From Tepidanaerobacter acetatoxydans Re1 (GTDB taxonomy: Bacteria > Bacillota > Thermosediminibacteria > Thermosediminibacterales > Tepidanaerobacteraceae), in the NCBI RefSeq assembly GCF_000328765.2, contig NC_019954.2:1306501-1370500 (forward strand): a DNA stretch of 64,000 nucleotides. The letters are read 5' to 3'. Positions 47,481-56,603 of the stretch are shown here, one piece after another. Positions within the stretch are counted from its first letter, which is position 1. Every line of letters starts with the position of its first letter. The position numbers and the translations under genes are program-made. The notes beneath the pieces were generated by a model. It was not told the DNA's origin. It did no database searches and saw only the letters and a list, made by a program, of their open reading frames with translations.

Positions 47481-49034
47481 TTGGAAACTATTGAAACAAA
47501 AATTAAAATCTTAGAGCAAAAACGCAAGACAATAGAAATGGGCGGTGGAGAAAAGCGCATACAAAAGCAGCACGAAAGCGGCAAACTTACTGCACGAGAA
47601 AGAATAGAAAAACTTTTAGATAAGGATAGCTTTATAGAAATTGATGCATTTGTAGAGCACCGCTCAATTCAATTTGGCATGCAAGAAACCAAAGTTCCCA
47701 GCGAAGGTGTAATCACAGGCTATGGAACAATCGATGGCAGATTAGTCTTCATATTCGCCCAAGATTTTACAACAATAGGCGGATCCCTGGGAGAAATGCA
47801 TGCCGCAAAAATTTGCAAGGTTATGGATATGGCAGCAAAAATGGGTGCCCCTTTTATTGGCCTTAACGACTCTGGTGGAGCAAGAATTCAGGAAGGTGTT
47901 GATGCACTAAAAGGTTTTGGCGACATATTCTACAGAAACACCCTATCCTCTGGAGTAATACCGCAACTATCAGTAATACTGGGGCCATGCGCCGGAGGAG
48001 CCGTATACTCTCCAGCCTTAACCGACTTCGTGTTTATGGTATCCGGTATAAGCAAAATGTTCATTACTGGTCCTCAAGTAATAAAAGCCGTGACAGGTGA
48101 AGAAGTCAGTGATGAAGAACTTGGTGGAGCTGCTGCCCACAACCAAAAAAGCGGAGTAGCACACTTTATCAGTCAAAATGAACAAGAATGTTTTGACCAA
48201 ATAAAAAAACTTCTATCATATATACCTTCAAACAATCTAGAAGATCCACCATATAAACCAACTACCGATAACCCGACAAGAACAGTACCGGAACTTGATA
48301 GCATAGTTCCAGCGGATCCAAACAAGCCATATGACATAAAAGACGTCATAAACCACATAGTAGATGATGGTGACTTCTTTGAAGTACAACCACTCTATGC
48401 ACCAAATCTCATAATAGGTTTTGCAAGACTTTCAGGTCACAGCGTAGGAATCCTGGCAAACCAGCCAAAACATCTTGCTGGCTGCTTAGACATAAACGCT
48501 TCTGACAAAGCTGCCCGATTTATACGATTCTGCGATGCATTTAATATACCACTTGTAACGTTTACCGATACTCCCGGATATCTGCCCGGAGTAAACCAAG
48601 AACATGGAGGTATAATACGGCATGGTGCAAAACTACTGTACGCATATTCCGAAGCTACAGTGCCAAAACTCACCGTCATAACGAGGAAAGCATATGGAGG
48701 CGCTTACATAGCCATGTGTTCAAGACACTTAGGAGCAGACCAAGTTTTTGCATGGCCTACAGCCGAAATAGCCGTTATGGGTCCTGATGGAGCAGCTAAT
48801 ATTATCTTCAAAAAAGAAATAGAAGCATCTGAAGACCCAATAAATACAAGAAAACAAAAAATCGAAGAATATCGGGATAACCTTGCTAACCCTTACCAAG
48901 CAGCCGCTCGAGGTTATATTGATGATATAATAGTGCCATCCACAACAAGGGCAAAACTTACATCAGCGCTTGAAATGCTGATGTCAAAAAGCGAAAAAAG
49001 ACCGGCTAAAAAACACGGCAATATTCCTGTATAA
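47481..49034 (+). CDS. mmdA: Methylmalonyl-CoA decarboxylase alpha subunit (12S carboxyltransferase)
   Basis: 517-residue acyl-CoA carboxyltransferase. Two crotonase-fold halves with oxyanion stretches: GGARIQEGVDAL and GPCAGGAVYSPA in the first, TPGYLPGVNQEHGGIIRHGA and KAYGGAYIAMCSR in the second. Moves CO2 from (S)-methylmalonyl-CoA to biotin. Homologous to propionyl-CoA carboxylase beta and 12S transcarboxylase; the pump subunits downstream favour the decarboxylase role. TTG with AAGGAGGAA. Third positions use more C than the mutase genes just upstream. Confidence 0.9.
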   Translation: METIETKIKILEQKRKTIEMGGGEKRIQKQHESGKLTARERIEKLLDKDSFIEIDAFVEHRSIQFGMQETKVPSEGVITGYGTIDGRLVFIFAQDFTTIGGSLGEMHAAKICKVMDMAAKMGAPFIGLNDSGGARIQEGVDALKGFGDIFYRNTLSSGVIPQLSVILGPCAGGAVYSPALTDFVFMVSGISKMFITGPQVIKAVTGEEVSDEELGGAAAHNQKSGVAHFISQNEQECFDQIKKLLSYIPSNNLEDPPYKPTTDNPTRTVPELDSIVPADPNKPYDIKDVINHIVDDGDFFEVQPLYAPNLIIGFARLSGHSVGILANQPKHLAGCLDINASDKAARFIRFCDAFNIPLVTFTDTPGYLPGVNQEHGGIIRHGAKLLYAYSEATVPKLTVITRKAYGGAYIAMCSRHLGADQVFAWPTAEIAVMGPDGAANIIFKKEIEASEDPINTRKQKIEEYRDNLANPYQAAARGYIDDIIVPSTTRAKLTSALEMLMSKSEKRPAKKHGNIPV

Positions 49035-49051
49035 GGAGGAAATTTGAAATT

Positions 49052-49408
49052 ATGACAACTATACAAGTCTTTCAGGAATCACTTAAAACATCTGTCTTTG
49101 GCATGTGCCTTGTCTTAGGAACATTATATATACTATCTCTCATTTTAGAGCTCATGAGATTAGTATTTGAATCTAAGACAAACGTAAAAAAAAATGAAAC
49201 AGCTTTAAAAGATCAAACATCAGAACAAATACAAACTGTCGATACAACAGACGATACTGAACTCATCGCAGTTATCGCTGCAGCTATTGCAGAATACCTA
49301 CAAACCCCTGTATCAACTTTAAAAATTAGTGCCATACGTCAAATCCATGAAAAAACTCCCATATGGGGTATTGAATCCAGAATATACAACATCAACAATA
49401 AATTTTAG
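49052..49408 (+). CDS. mmdD: Decarboxylase pump gamma/delta subunit (OadG/MmdD type)
   Basis: 118 residues: one transmembrane helix (about 15-38), a polar linker, and a C-terminal segment (about 68-85, ELIAVIAAAIAEYL) as in MmdD/OadG proteins, which assemble the membrane decarboxylase. Ends in a short tail. AAGGAGGAA upstream; between mmdA and the biotin carrier gene. Confidence 0.82.
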   Translation: MTTIQVFQESLKTSVFGMCLVLGTLYILSLILELMRLVFESKTNVKKNETALKDQTSEQIQTVDTTDDTELIAVIAAAIAEYLQTPVSTLKISAIRQIHEKTPIWGIESRIYNINNKF

Positions 49409-49446
49409 ATAGAGAATAAAATAAAAGGAAGGAGAAGTACAAAAAA

Positions 49447-49833
49447 ATGAAAAAATACAAAATAACCGTAAATGGAAAAACTTATGAAGTAGAGGTAGAA
49501 GAAATAGGTGCTCAGAACTTTATACCTACCCAAACAGCAAATGCTCCTACATCACCGGAAGTGACACAACAACCTAAGCCTCAACCGCAACCTAAGCAAA
49601 AAAACTCAGGCACTGTCGGTAAACAAAAAATTACTTCACCTATGCCAGGCACGATTATGTCAATTAACAAAAAACCTGGGGGTAAAATACAAAAAGGTGA
49701 TGTAATAATGATACTTGAAGCCATGAAAATGGAAAATGAAATCATCGCCCCAGAAGATGGCGTTATAACCTCCATTGATACAAGCGAAGGAGCCTCAGTA
49801 AATACAGGCGATATTCTTGCAACATTTGAATAA
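49447..49833 (+). CDS. mmdC: Biotin carboxyl carrier subunit
   Basis: 128 residues. A short N-terminal beta part (1-30), a Pro/Gln-rich flexible linker (about 31-55, repeated Lys-Pro-Gln), and a biotinyl domain (about 58-128) with EAMKMEN, biotin on K94. It shuttles carboxyl-biotin between the carboxyltransferase and the membrane pump. AAGGAGG upstream. Confidence 0.93.
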   Translation: MKKYKITVNGKTYEVEVEEIGAQNFIPTQTANAPTSPEVTQQPKPQPQPKQKNSGTVGKQKITSPMPGTIMSINKKPGGKIQKGDVIMILEAMKMENEIIAPEDGVITSIDTSEGASVNTGDILATFE

Positions 49834-49868
49834 ATCCCATTTGAATAAATCAACGGAGGAGAGAAATC

Positions 49869-50984
49869 GTGCTCGAACAAATAATAAAATTTTTCATGAA
49901 AACTGGTTATGCAAACATAACTTTAGAACAAGCTATCATGATATTGATAGCCTGTTTCCTGATGTATCTTGCTATAGTAAAAAAATATGAACCATTGCTG
50001 CTGGTACCTATTAGTTTTGGCATGTTGCTTGCTAATATACCTCAGGCAAACCTTATGGCTAAAGGCAACTTTCTATATTGGATATATCAAGGAGTAAAAC
50101 TCAATATATATCCACCTCTCATATTCATGGGAGTAGGAGCCATGACCGACTTTGGTCCACTTATAGCCAATCCAAAAAGCTTGTTGCTGGGAGCTGCTGC
50201 TCAGTTCGGAATTTTTACTAGTTTTTTAGGCGCAGGCCTTCTTGGATTTAACTTCAAAGAATCTGCTTCTATAGGAATAATAGGCGGGGCAGACGGACCG
50301 ACAGCCATATTCCTTACAAGTCAGCTTGCTCCACATCTATTAGGAGCGGTAGCAGTAGCTGCTTATTCATATATGGCATTAGTCCCCATCATACAGCCGC
50401 CTATAATGCGGGCGCTTACTACAAAAAAAGAGCGCCAAGTAACTATGGAGCAGCTAAGACCCGTATCTAAAACAGAAAAAATCATATTTCCAATAATAGT
50501 AACTATATTAGCAAGTTTTTTAGTTCCAGATGCCACGGCTTTAGTAGGTTGTCTGATGTTGGGCAATTTGTTTAGAGAATGTGGTGTAGTCGATAGACTA
50601 TCTAAAACAACTCAAAACGAACTTATAAATATCATTACCATATTTCTTGGTACCACTGTTGGAGCTACTGCCAGTGCAGAAAATTTTCTGCAGTGGGGAA
50701 CTATTAAAATACTTTTGCTAGGTCTTGCAGCCTTTTCAGTAGGAACAGCCTCAGGAGTACTCTTTGGTAAACTCATGTATGTTTTATCAGGAGGAAAAGT
50801 AAACCCACTTATAGGTTCTGCTGGTGTATCTGCAGTTCCTATGGCAGCAAGAGTATCTCAGGTAGTGGCACAGGAAGAAAAACCCGGCAACTTTATTCTG
50901 ATGCATGCTATGGGCCCTAATGTAGCAGGTGTTATTGGTTCAGCTATAGTTGCAGGTATGTTGCTTTCAATGTATGGTGGTTAA
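49869..50984 (+). CDS. mmdB: Na+-transporting carboxybiotin decarboxylase beta subunit
   Basis: 371-residue integral membrane protein with roughly nine hydrophobic segments. [20 protein letters not shown] is the conserved re-entrant motif with the Asp essential for Na+ and carboxybiotin chemistry. [14 protein letters not shown] and [14 protein letters not shown] are further conserved family segments. It decarboxylates carboxybiotin and exports Na+. GTG start after GGAGGAGAG. May serve both MmdA and the 5S-type protein encoded next. Confidence 0.92.
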   Translation: MLEQIIKFFMKTGYANITLEQAIMILIACFLMYLAIVKKYEPLLLVPISFGMLLANIPQANLMAKGNFLYWIYQGVKLNIYPPLIFMGVGAMTDFGPLIANPKSLLLGAAAQFGIFTSFLGAGLLGFNFKESASIGIIGGADGPTAIFLTSQLAPHLLGAVAVAAYSYMALVPIIQPPIMRALTTKKERQVTMEQLRPVSKTEKIIFPIIVTILASFLVPDATALVGCLMLGNLFRECGVVDRLSKTTQNELINIITIFLGTTVGATASAENFLQWGTIKILLLGLAAFSVGTASGVLFGKLMYVLSGGKVNPLIGSAGVSAVPMAARVSQVVAQEEKPGNFILMHAMGPNVAGVIGSAIVAGMLLSMYGG

Positions 50985-51068
50985 AATTGTTTAAATAGTG
51001 TTGTTCACTGGATATTTATGATTATCTTTCAGATGTAATGATAAATGATTTTAGAAAGGAGATTAAAA

Positions 51069-52472
51069 TTGCAGCAAAAAAAAGAAGGAAAAGTTGGAAT
51101 AACCGATACTATTTTAAGAGATGCACATCAATCACTTATAGCTACAAGGATGAAAACAGATGAAATGCTGCCAATCGCTGAAAAGCTTGATCAGGTAGGC
51201 TACTATTCTTTAGAAATGTGGGGCGGAGCTACATTTGATAGCTGTATCCGTTTTTTAAACGAAGATCCATGGGAAAGACTTCGTAAAATAAAACAAATAG
51301 TTAAAAAAACTCCCTTGCAAATGCTTTTGAGGGGACAGAACCTTTTAGGGTATCATCACTATCCTGATGATGTAGTAGAAATGTTTGTAAAGAAATCTGT
51401 AGAAAATGGCATTGATATTATACGAATCTTTGATGCACTAAATGATATTAGGAACCTAAAAAAGGCTATTGAGGTAACAAAAGAAACCGGGGCACATGCT
51501 CAGGGAACAGTAGTATATACTATAAGCCCTGTTCATAATAATGACTACTATGTAAATATGGCTAAACAATTAGAAGAAATGGGAATTGATTCCCTCTGTA
51601 TAAAAGATATGGCAGGTCTTTTAGCACCATATGATGCTTATGAACTGATTTCTCGATTAAAAAAAGAAATCAAAATACCAATACAGCTTCACAGTCATTA
51701 TACAAGTGGTATGGCTTCAATGACCTATCTAAAAGCGATTGAAGCTGGAGTAGATGTTATAGATACGGCCTTATCGCCTTTTGCCTTAGGAACGTCGCAA
51801 CCCCCTACAGAAACTATGGTAGCCGTATTGAGGAATACCCCTTATGACACAAAGCTAGATCTGGAATTCATTTCGAGTATATCCGACTACTTTAAACAAG
51901 TGAGGGGAAACTATAAAATTGATAGTATTATTACAATGGTTGATACTATGGTGCTTAATTATCAAATACCTGGTGGTATGCTATCCAATCTTACCAGTCA
52001 ACTAAAACAGCAAAATGCTCTTGACAAGCTTCCAGAAGTGTTAAAAGAAGTTCCAAGAGTAAGAGAAGATCTTGGGTATCCGCCTTTAGTTACACCTACA
52101 AGCCAAATAGTAGGCACTCAAGCGGTAGTTAATGTGCTTACCGGAGAACGATATAAGATGATTATAAATGAGGTAAAAAATTATGTTAAAGGGCTATATG
52201 GCAAATCACCCGCTCCTATTAAAGAAGAAATAAAACAAAAAATAATAGGAGATGAAGAAGTAATTGAATGCCGCCCTGCTGATCTGCTTGAACCCGAGCT
52301 GGAAAAATATTTTAAGGAAATCTCTTATTATATAGAACAAGAAGAAGATGTTTTAACATATGCTCTTTTCCCTCAGATAGCCCTGAAGTTTTTTCAAGAG
52401 CGTCAAGCAAAAAAATATAAAATTGACAGCAACTTGGTAAATAAAGATCAGTTTGACGTCTATCCTGCATAA
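51069..52472 (+). CDS. Oxaloacetate decarboxylase alpha / 5S transcarboxylase-type subunit
   Basis: 467 residues of the HMG-CoA-lyase-like carboxyltransferase family (OadA, PycB, 5S). TDTILRDAHQSL, the SLCIKDMAGLL segment with the carbamylated Lys, and the metal motif LHSHYTSGM are intact. Unlike OadA and PycB it has no biotinyl domain at the C-terminus, so it must use a separate carrier, most likely K94 of the protein encoded at 49447. It moves CO2 between biotin and pyruvate/oxaloacetate. TTG 51069 after AAAGGAG; 84 bp after mmdB. Confidence 0.87.
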   Translation: MQQKKEGKVGITDTILRDAHQSLIATRMKTDEMLPIAEKLDQVGYYSLEMWGGATFDSCIRFLNEDPWERLRKIKQIVKKTPLQMLLRGQNLLGYHHYPDDVVEMFVKKSVENGIDIIRIFDALNDIRNLKKAIEVTKETGAHAQGTVVYTISPVHNNDYYVNMAKQLEEMGIDSLCIKDMAGLLAPYDAYELISRLKKEIKIPIQLHSHYTSGMASMTYLKAIEAGVDVIDTALSPFALGTSQPPTETMVAVLRNTPYDTKLDLEFISSISDYFKQVRGNYKIDSIITMVDTMVLNYQIPGGMLSNLTSQLKQQNALDKLPEVLKEVPRVREDLGYPPLVTPTSQIVGTQAVVNVLTGERYKMIINEVKNYVKGLYGKSPAPIKEEIKQKIIGDEEVIECRPADLLEPELEKYFKEISYYIEQEEDVLTYALFPQIALKFFQERQAKKYKIDSNLVNKDQFDVYPA

Positions 52473-52544
52473 TAACGATTTGTTCGAAAGTATATTATTT
52501 ATATATTTAGCATATACTTGATACATCTACCACATAATACCCTA

Positions 52545-52576
52545 AAAATACCCTATAAAACAGGGTATTTTTTTTA
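52545..52576 (+). terminator. Intrinsic terminator of the propionyl-CoA island
   Basis: AAAATACCCT (52545-52554) / AGGGTATTTT (52562-52571) with a 7-nt loop and a run of Ts. Closes the catabolic cluster. Confidence 0.85.
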
Positions 52577-52603
52577 TAATCAACAAAATTGGAGGCAACT
52601 AGT

Positions 52604-52792
52604 TTGGATGAAAGTATACAAAATTTAAATTCAAAAGTCGAAAAACTCGAAAGTAAAATAGCCTCTCTTTGTCTTGGGCGTAGGATTCTTATGGATCTAT
52701 TGATTGAACAGGAGAATATAAAAAATTATGAAATCCAGAAACTAAAATTAGAAATCAAAAGATTAAATCGAATTATCAAAAAACGTCATTGA
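52604..52792 (+). CDS. Small coiled-coil protein, unknown
   Basis: 62 residues, not recognised. Nearly continuous amphipathic helix with heptad-like Leu/Ile spacing and high charge (KVEKLESKIASL, QKLKLEIKRLNRIIKK). It begins at TTG 52604, 8 nt after GGAGG. No membrane segment. It stands alone between the terminator of the catabolic island and the VanW gene. Confidence 0.6.
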   Translation: MDESIQNLNSKVEKLESKIASLCLGRRILMDLLIEQENIKNYEIQKLKLEIKRLNRIIKKRH

Positions 52793-52913
52793 TTGATTAA
52801 TAGTTTGAATATGACATCTTACTCACGTTTTTTATAAAAGATAGTATTTTTTAATTTTGCTGCTTATATATTATACATAAGAAGTAAAAGATTTAGATAA
52901 TAAGGTGATTATT

Positions 52914-54281
52914 TTGTGGAAAAAAATTATCCTTGTTTTTTTTCTTTTATTTTTATGTGTAATAATAATTATTATATTACATGATTATAATAATCCACTA
53001 ATTCCTTCTGGCCTATATATTGCTGATATAGATATAGGAGGTTTAACAAATGATGAAGCTAGAAATATATTTCATAAATTAACTGAAGAAAAAATAAATA
53101 ACTCTATAATTCTTACTTTTTATGATAAGCAGTGGATTTTGAAAATATCTGAATATGTTGAAATAGATGCGGATGAGAGTATAGAGAATATGGCATCCTA
53201 TGTAAAAAATATTAAAAAAAAAGGTGTAATAAAAGGATTTATTTATCGCCAACGGCTAAAAAAGTCTCCTTTGCGTATAGAGCCAATTATTAAATATAAA
53301 CAAGATAAATTGGCACAGCTTTTTGATGAAATTAACAAAGTTATAATGGTTAAACCTATAAATGCTGTATTTAAAACCGATAATGATATAGTGCACATAA
53401 TTACTGATGTTAAAGGACAAATTTTAGATGAAGATATGTTAAAAGAGAAAATCAAAGAGGCTATATGGACTAAAAATCAGACATTAGTAATTCCAGTAAA
53501 AGTATGGAATGCAGAAATGACAAAAGAAGATTTAGAAAAGATGGGGATTAGGGTAAAAATAGCAGAGTATTCAACTGAGTTTGATAAAACATTAAAAAAT
53601 AGAACGGAAAATATAAAAGTCGCAAGTGAAATGCTTAATGGCTGTATAATTTCACCCGGAGAGACATTTTCCTTTAATAAGGTTGTAGGTGAACGCACTA
53701 GTGATAAGGGATATAAAAAAGCACCTGCCTTTATTAATAATGAGGTTATTTACGACATAGGAGGCGGTATCTGTCAGGTTTCTAGCACCTTATATAATCT
53801 TGCTTTATTGACAGACCTTGAAATAGTCGAAAGAATGAACCATTCTCTACCGGTAGGCTACGTTCCTTTAGGGAGGGATGCTACAGTTAGTTATGGTACT
53901 ATAGATTTAAAATTCAAAAATAATACGGGTGGATATCTCTTGTTAACGTCGGAGATTACGAATGATAAGCTAATTGTAAAATTTTTTGGTAATAAAAAGA
54001 TCGATAAATATGTAGAATTATTTTCTGAAACGATAAAAACTATTCCATCGCCTATCATCATTAAAAAAGATTTCAATTTAGAAAAAGGCGAAATCAGGAT
54101 AGAACAAGGGAATGCAGGTTATGTAGTTAATCTCTGGAAAAGATATGCTAATGAAAAAAACGAACACAAAGTTCTAATTTCTAGTGATACTTATAACCCA
54201 ACACCCACATTACTGTATGTAGGCGAGAAAGTTAAAGAAATTACAGACGATAAAAATATAAACGCAACAATAATTCCATAA
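52914..54281 (+). CDS. VanW family protein with peptidoglycan-binding-like domain
   Basis: 455 residues: an N-terminal transmembrane anchor (about 3-24), a PG_binding_4-type region (about 35-200), and a VanW domain (about 215-350) with SPGETFSFNKVVGERT and GGGICQVSSTLYN. A C-terminal G5-like beta part follows. Likely extracellular and wall-associated; VanW genes occur with some vancomycin-resistance clusters but most, like this one, are not linked to resistance. TTG 52914 after AAGGTGA. The last 58 codons lie inside the left copy of the IS-flanking repeat, so the gene stays full length. Confidence 0.85.
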   Translation: MWKKIILVFFLLFLCVIIIIILHDYNNPLIPSGLYIADIDIGGLTNDEARNIFHKLTEEKINNSIILTFYDKQWILKISEYVEIDADESIENMASYVKNIKKKGVIKGFIYRQRLKKSPLRIEPIIKYKQDKLAQLFDEINKVIMVKPINAVFKTDNDIVHIITDVKGQILDEDMLKEKIKEAIWTKNQTLVIPVKVWNAEMTKEDLEKMGIRVKIAEYSTEFDKTLKNRTENIKVASEMLNGCIISPGETFSFNKVVGERTSDKGYKKAPAFINNEVIYDIGGGICQVSSTLYNLALLTDLEIVERMNHSLPVGYVPLGRDATVSYGTIDLKFKNNTGGYLLLTSEITNDKLIVKFFGNKKIDKYVELFSETIKTIPSPIIIKKDFNLEKGEIRIEQGNAGYVVNLWKRYANEKNEHKVLISSDTYNPTPTLLYVGEKVKEITDDKNINATIIP

Positions 54282-54389
54282 CAAATTGAAAAAGTAATTT
54301 GTTATGGACCGAAAGAGTATGTTTTTTAGCTTTTTTAAAGTTTTGATACTGATAGATCATTTAATCTTTAACTGAGTTTATGTTATAAT
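54108..54389 (+). repeat. 282-bp direct repeat, left copy
   Basis: Identical at every base to 56351-56632. It covers the 3' end and stop of the VanW gene, a 12-bp hairpin (54276-54307), and a promoter-like region ending exactly at TATAAT. Interpreted as a long target-site duplication made by the insertion sequence between the copies. Confidence 0.95.
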
Positions 54390-54393
54390 CTCA

Positions 54394-54406
54394 TCTTTGA
54401 CAGTTG
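54394..54406 (+). repeat. IS left terminal inverted repeat
   Basis: TCTTTGACAGTTG; perfect inverse of 56335-56347. Confidence 0.85.
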
Positions 54407-54417
54407 CGAGACAACAA

Positions 54418-54455
54418 AACTCTGGAACGCCTTGCAAATAAGGCATTTCAGAGTT
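54418..54455. terminator. Bidirectional-looking stem-loop at IS left end
   Basis: AACTCTG (54418-54424) / CAGAGTT (54449-54455) with an inner GCCTT/AAGGC stem. T-rich sequence lies on both sides. It would end the transposase transcript and also stop read-through from the VanW gene. Confidence 0.6.
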
Positions 54456-54465
54456 TCTTGATTTT

Positions 54466-56214
54466 TTAAATTTTGCGTAATATCTTTTTCTTTTTCGTAT
54501 CTTTTAATATTTTTTTCATTTCCCTTAAACTGACTATTTCAGTATCTGTTCTAAATCCAAATACTTCATGTAAGATATCTGTTAAGTCAGTCCTTGTGTA
54601 TGTTGGAATATACCCTTCAGTAGGAATGTAATTGAAATCCATATTCCTTAAGCTATGAATTATCTCAGAGCTTGTAAATTCTTCGCTTAGATATTTTTCA
54701 AGATATCTATATATAACTATTGCAAGAAAACATGTAGTAAAATGTGCTTGTATTCTATCATCACGACTTAAATAAACAGGTCTAGCTTTGAATTCGCTTT
54801 TCATAATTCTAAAACATTCCTCTATTTCCCAACGTCTATGATTAATCTTTGTAATAATACTGGCATCTTCATCTAAGTTGGTACATACAGCATAAAACCC
54901 ATCATACATTTCTTCTTTTGCTATTGCATCTTGATTTATACTATAGATTACTTTATCAGCTATTTCACCATCCTTTGTAACATTAGTGGATGATATGAAT
55001 CGTTTAAAATCATTTTGATTTTTCTTATTAACACTCTTTGGTCTTTCTTCAATTAATTTAGAGGCACGTTCTAACTGTCTATTCCTAATCTGCCTTTGAT
55101 AATCTCTGTATTTAAGAGAATATGTGACAATGAGTTTCTGTTCTAACCCATCCTCTTTAATCCAACGTTCCTTGTAAAAAGTCTTTGATTTATATTCTTC
55201 ATAGTTGTCCTCATCTTTATCAAGTAGACTGATATCATATAATTTATTTACACCAGGAAGATGCCAGCCCGTAGGGTCAAGAGCCCACTGCTTTAAATAT
55301 CTCTTTAATTTTTTAACTGATTGGGTTGTAATAAAAGCTCTATCCTTTTTATCATTAAATCTACGATTTTCTATTGAAGATAGTCCAGCATCTGTACAAA
55401 CAATAAATTTTGATAGTTCAAAATCTTTAAGTATCTTTTCTTCTAAAGGCTTTAGTGTAATTTGTTCATTTGTGTTACCACTATGAATGTTAAATGCGAG
55501 AGGAATACCATCTCCATCCATGAATAGTCCCATTCCCACAATAGGATTAGGTTTATTCTCTTTACTAGGACCATATTGTTTAAAACCATCCTCTTGCTCT
55601 ATTTCAAAAAAGTAATTAGTACAGTCATAGTAAAGAACATGGTCATTTCTCTTAAAAATAGATAAACTATTTTTGTAGAGCTCTGATTGAATAAAATCAG
55701 TTTCTTTAGCGATTACCTCTAATGCCCTATAAACATGTTGCAATTCGAAATCAGGTTGTTCAATCAAGCACTTTGATTCTTGATAGGTGTTAAGTTTTGA
55801 GGATGGAAAAAGAATTCTACCGTAAATTAACCTAGAAAGAATGGAATCAAGATTGTAAGTAAATTTATACTTAGTAGAAATATCTTTGCAAATTTTATGT
55901 AATCCCAACTGATGATATATTTGCTGTAAGAATAGATATCCACCATTGAAGGACCTTTGAACACCTTTTTCGATTCTCTTTGACTGGCTATACTTTACAA
56001 TCACGTCTCTTTTTTGTTCTTTTTCTTTTTTGTTCAATTCTTTGATATATTCTTTAGCCCATTCAATAGGATCCTGACCATTTAATTTTTCTTCTAACTC
56101 TTTAACAGTACCAAGTTTTTCTACAACTCTAGTTGAATGTTTACCATTTTCGTAAATTGACTCTATTACATAAAGTGATGTAGAATTTTTAGATTTTGAA
56201 ATAGATAATCTCAT
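54466..56214 (-). CDS. IS1634-family transposase
   Basis: 582-residue DDE transposase of the IS4-like IS1634 group. Catalytic triad candidates: D in YYDCTNYFF (about 197), D in VCTDAGLSS (about 274) and E in RRWEIEECFRIMKSEF (about 464), where Arg and Lys around the Glu fit the Y/R-E-K pattern. Intact frame, strong AAGGAGGAAAA before ATG, and its own promoter. With the perfect flanking repeats this suggests a recent and probably still functional copy. Confidence 0.9.
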   Translation of the reverse strand: MRLSISKSKNSTSLYVIESIYENGKHSTRVVEKLGTVKELEEKLNGQDPIEWAKEYIKELNKKEKEQKRDVIVKYSQSKRIEKGVQRSFNGGYLFLQQIYHQLGLHKICKDISTKYKFTYNLDSILSRLIYGRILFPSSKLNTYQESKCLIEQPDFELQHVYRALEVIAKETDFIQSELYKNSLSIFKRNDHVLYYDCTNYFFEIEQEDGFKQYGPSKENKPNPIVGMGLFMDGDGIPLAFNIHSGNTNEQITLKPLEEKILKDFELSKFIVCTDAGLSSIENRRFNDKKDRAFITTQSVKKLKRYLKQWALDPTGWHLPGVNKLYDISLLDKDEDNYEEYKSKTFYKERWIKEDGLEQKLIVTYSLKYRDYQRQIRNRQLERASKLIEERPKSVNKKNQNDFKRFISSTNVTKDGEIADKVIYSINQDAIAKEEMYDGFYAVCTNLDEDASIITKINHRRWEIEECFRIMKSEFKARPVYLSRDDRIQAHFTTCFLAIVIYRYLEKYLSEEFTSSEIIHSLRNMDFNYIPTEGYIPTYTRTDLTDILHEVFGFRTDTEIVSLREMKKILKDTKKKKILRKI

Positions 56215-56238
56215 TATGAATTTTCCTCCTTCCCTTTA

Positions 56239-56267
56239 ATTATAACATATTACTCAATATTACTCAA
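56239..56267 (-). promoter_or_regulatory. Transposase promoter
   Basis: Read on the minus strand: TTGAGT (56267-56262), 17-bp spacer, TATAAT (56244-56239). The spacer and -35 region contain two tandem copies of TATTACTCAA (56249-56268, + strand). Confidence 0.65.
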
Positions 56268-56334
56268 TAAATATTTTTAAAAATTGACAAAAAAATAAAG
56301 CCTTTTCAATGGCTTTAGAGATTATTTTATTATT

Positions 56335-56347
56335 CAACTGTCAAAGA
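56335..56347 (-). repeat. IS right terminal inverted repeat
   Basis: CAACTGTCAAAGA on the + strand, perfect complement of 54394-54406. Confidence 0.85.
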
Positions 56348-56350
56348 CCC

Positions 56351-56524
56351 GGGAATGCAGGTTATGTAGTTAATCTCTGGAAAAGATATGCTAATGAAAA
56401 AAACGAACACAAAGTTCTAATTTCTAGTGATACTTATAACCCAACACCCACATTACTGTATGTAGGCGAGAAAGTTAAAGAAATTACAGACGATAAAAAT
56501 ATAAACGCAACAATAATTCCATAA
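56351..56524 (+). pseudogene. Duplicated 3' fragment of the VanW gene
   Basis: 57 codons plus stop of the VanW gene, created by the duplication. The frame continues upstream into the IS to an ATG at 56309, giving a possible 71-codon fusion, but there is no ribosome binding site and no reason to think it is made. Confidence 0.85.
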
Positions 56525-56603
56525 CAAATTGAAAAAGTAATTTGTTATGGACCGAAAGAGTATGTTTTTTAGCTTTTTTAAAGTTTTGATACTGATAGAT
56601 CAT

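Larger units (their letters stand above)
54390..56350 (-). mobile_element. IS1634-family insertion sequence
   Basis: 1961-bp element between two perfect 282-bp direct repeats. The ends share a 13-bp inverted repeat TCTTTGACAGTTG (54394-54406; complement at 56335-56347), with 3-4 unmatched bases outside each. It carries one transposase gene on the minus strand with its own promoter, and a stem-loop near the left end that could act as a terminator in both directions. IS1634 of Mycoplasma and IS1549 of Mycobacterium are known for unusually long direct repeats, in agreement with the 282-bp duplication here. Confidence 0.9.

Noticed and set aside
52914-54281. Vancomycin-resistance gene
   Set aside because: VanW alone, without vanH/A/X or a two-component system nearby, is not evidence for resistance; such proteins are common in clostridia.
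56309-56524. Possible 71-codon gene fusing IS end and VanW fragment
   Set aside because: No ribosome binding site; composed of IS sequence and a duplicated gene end. Recorded as a pseudogene fragment instead.
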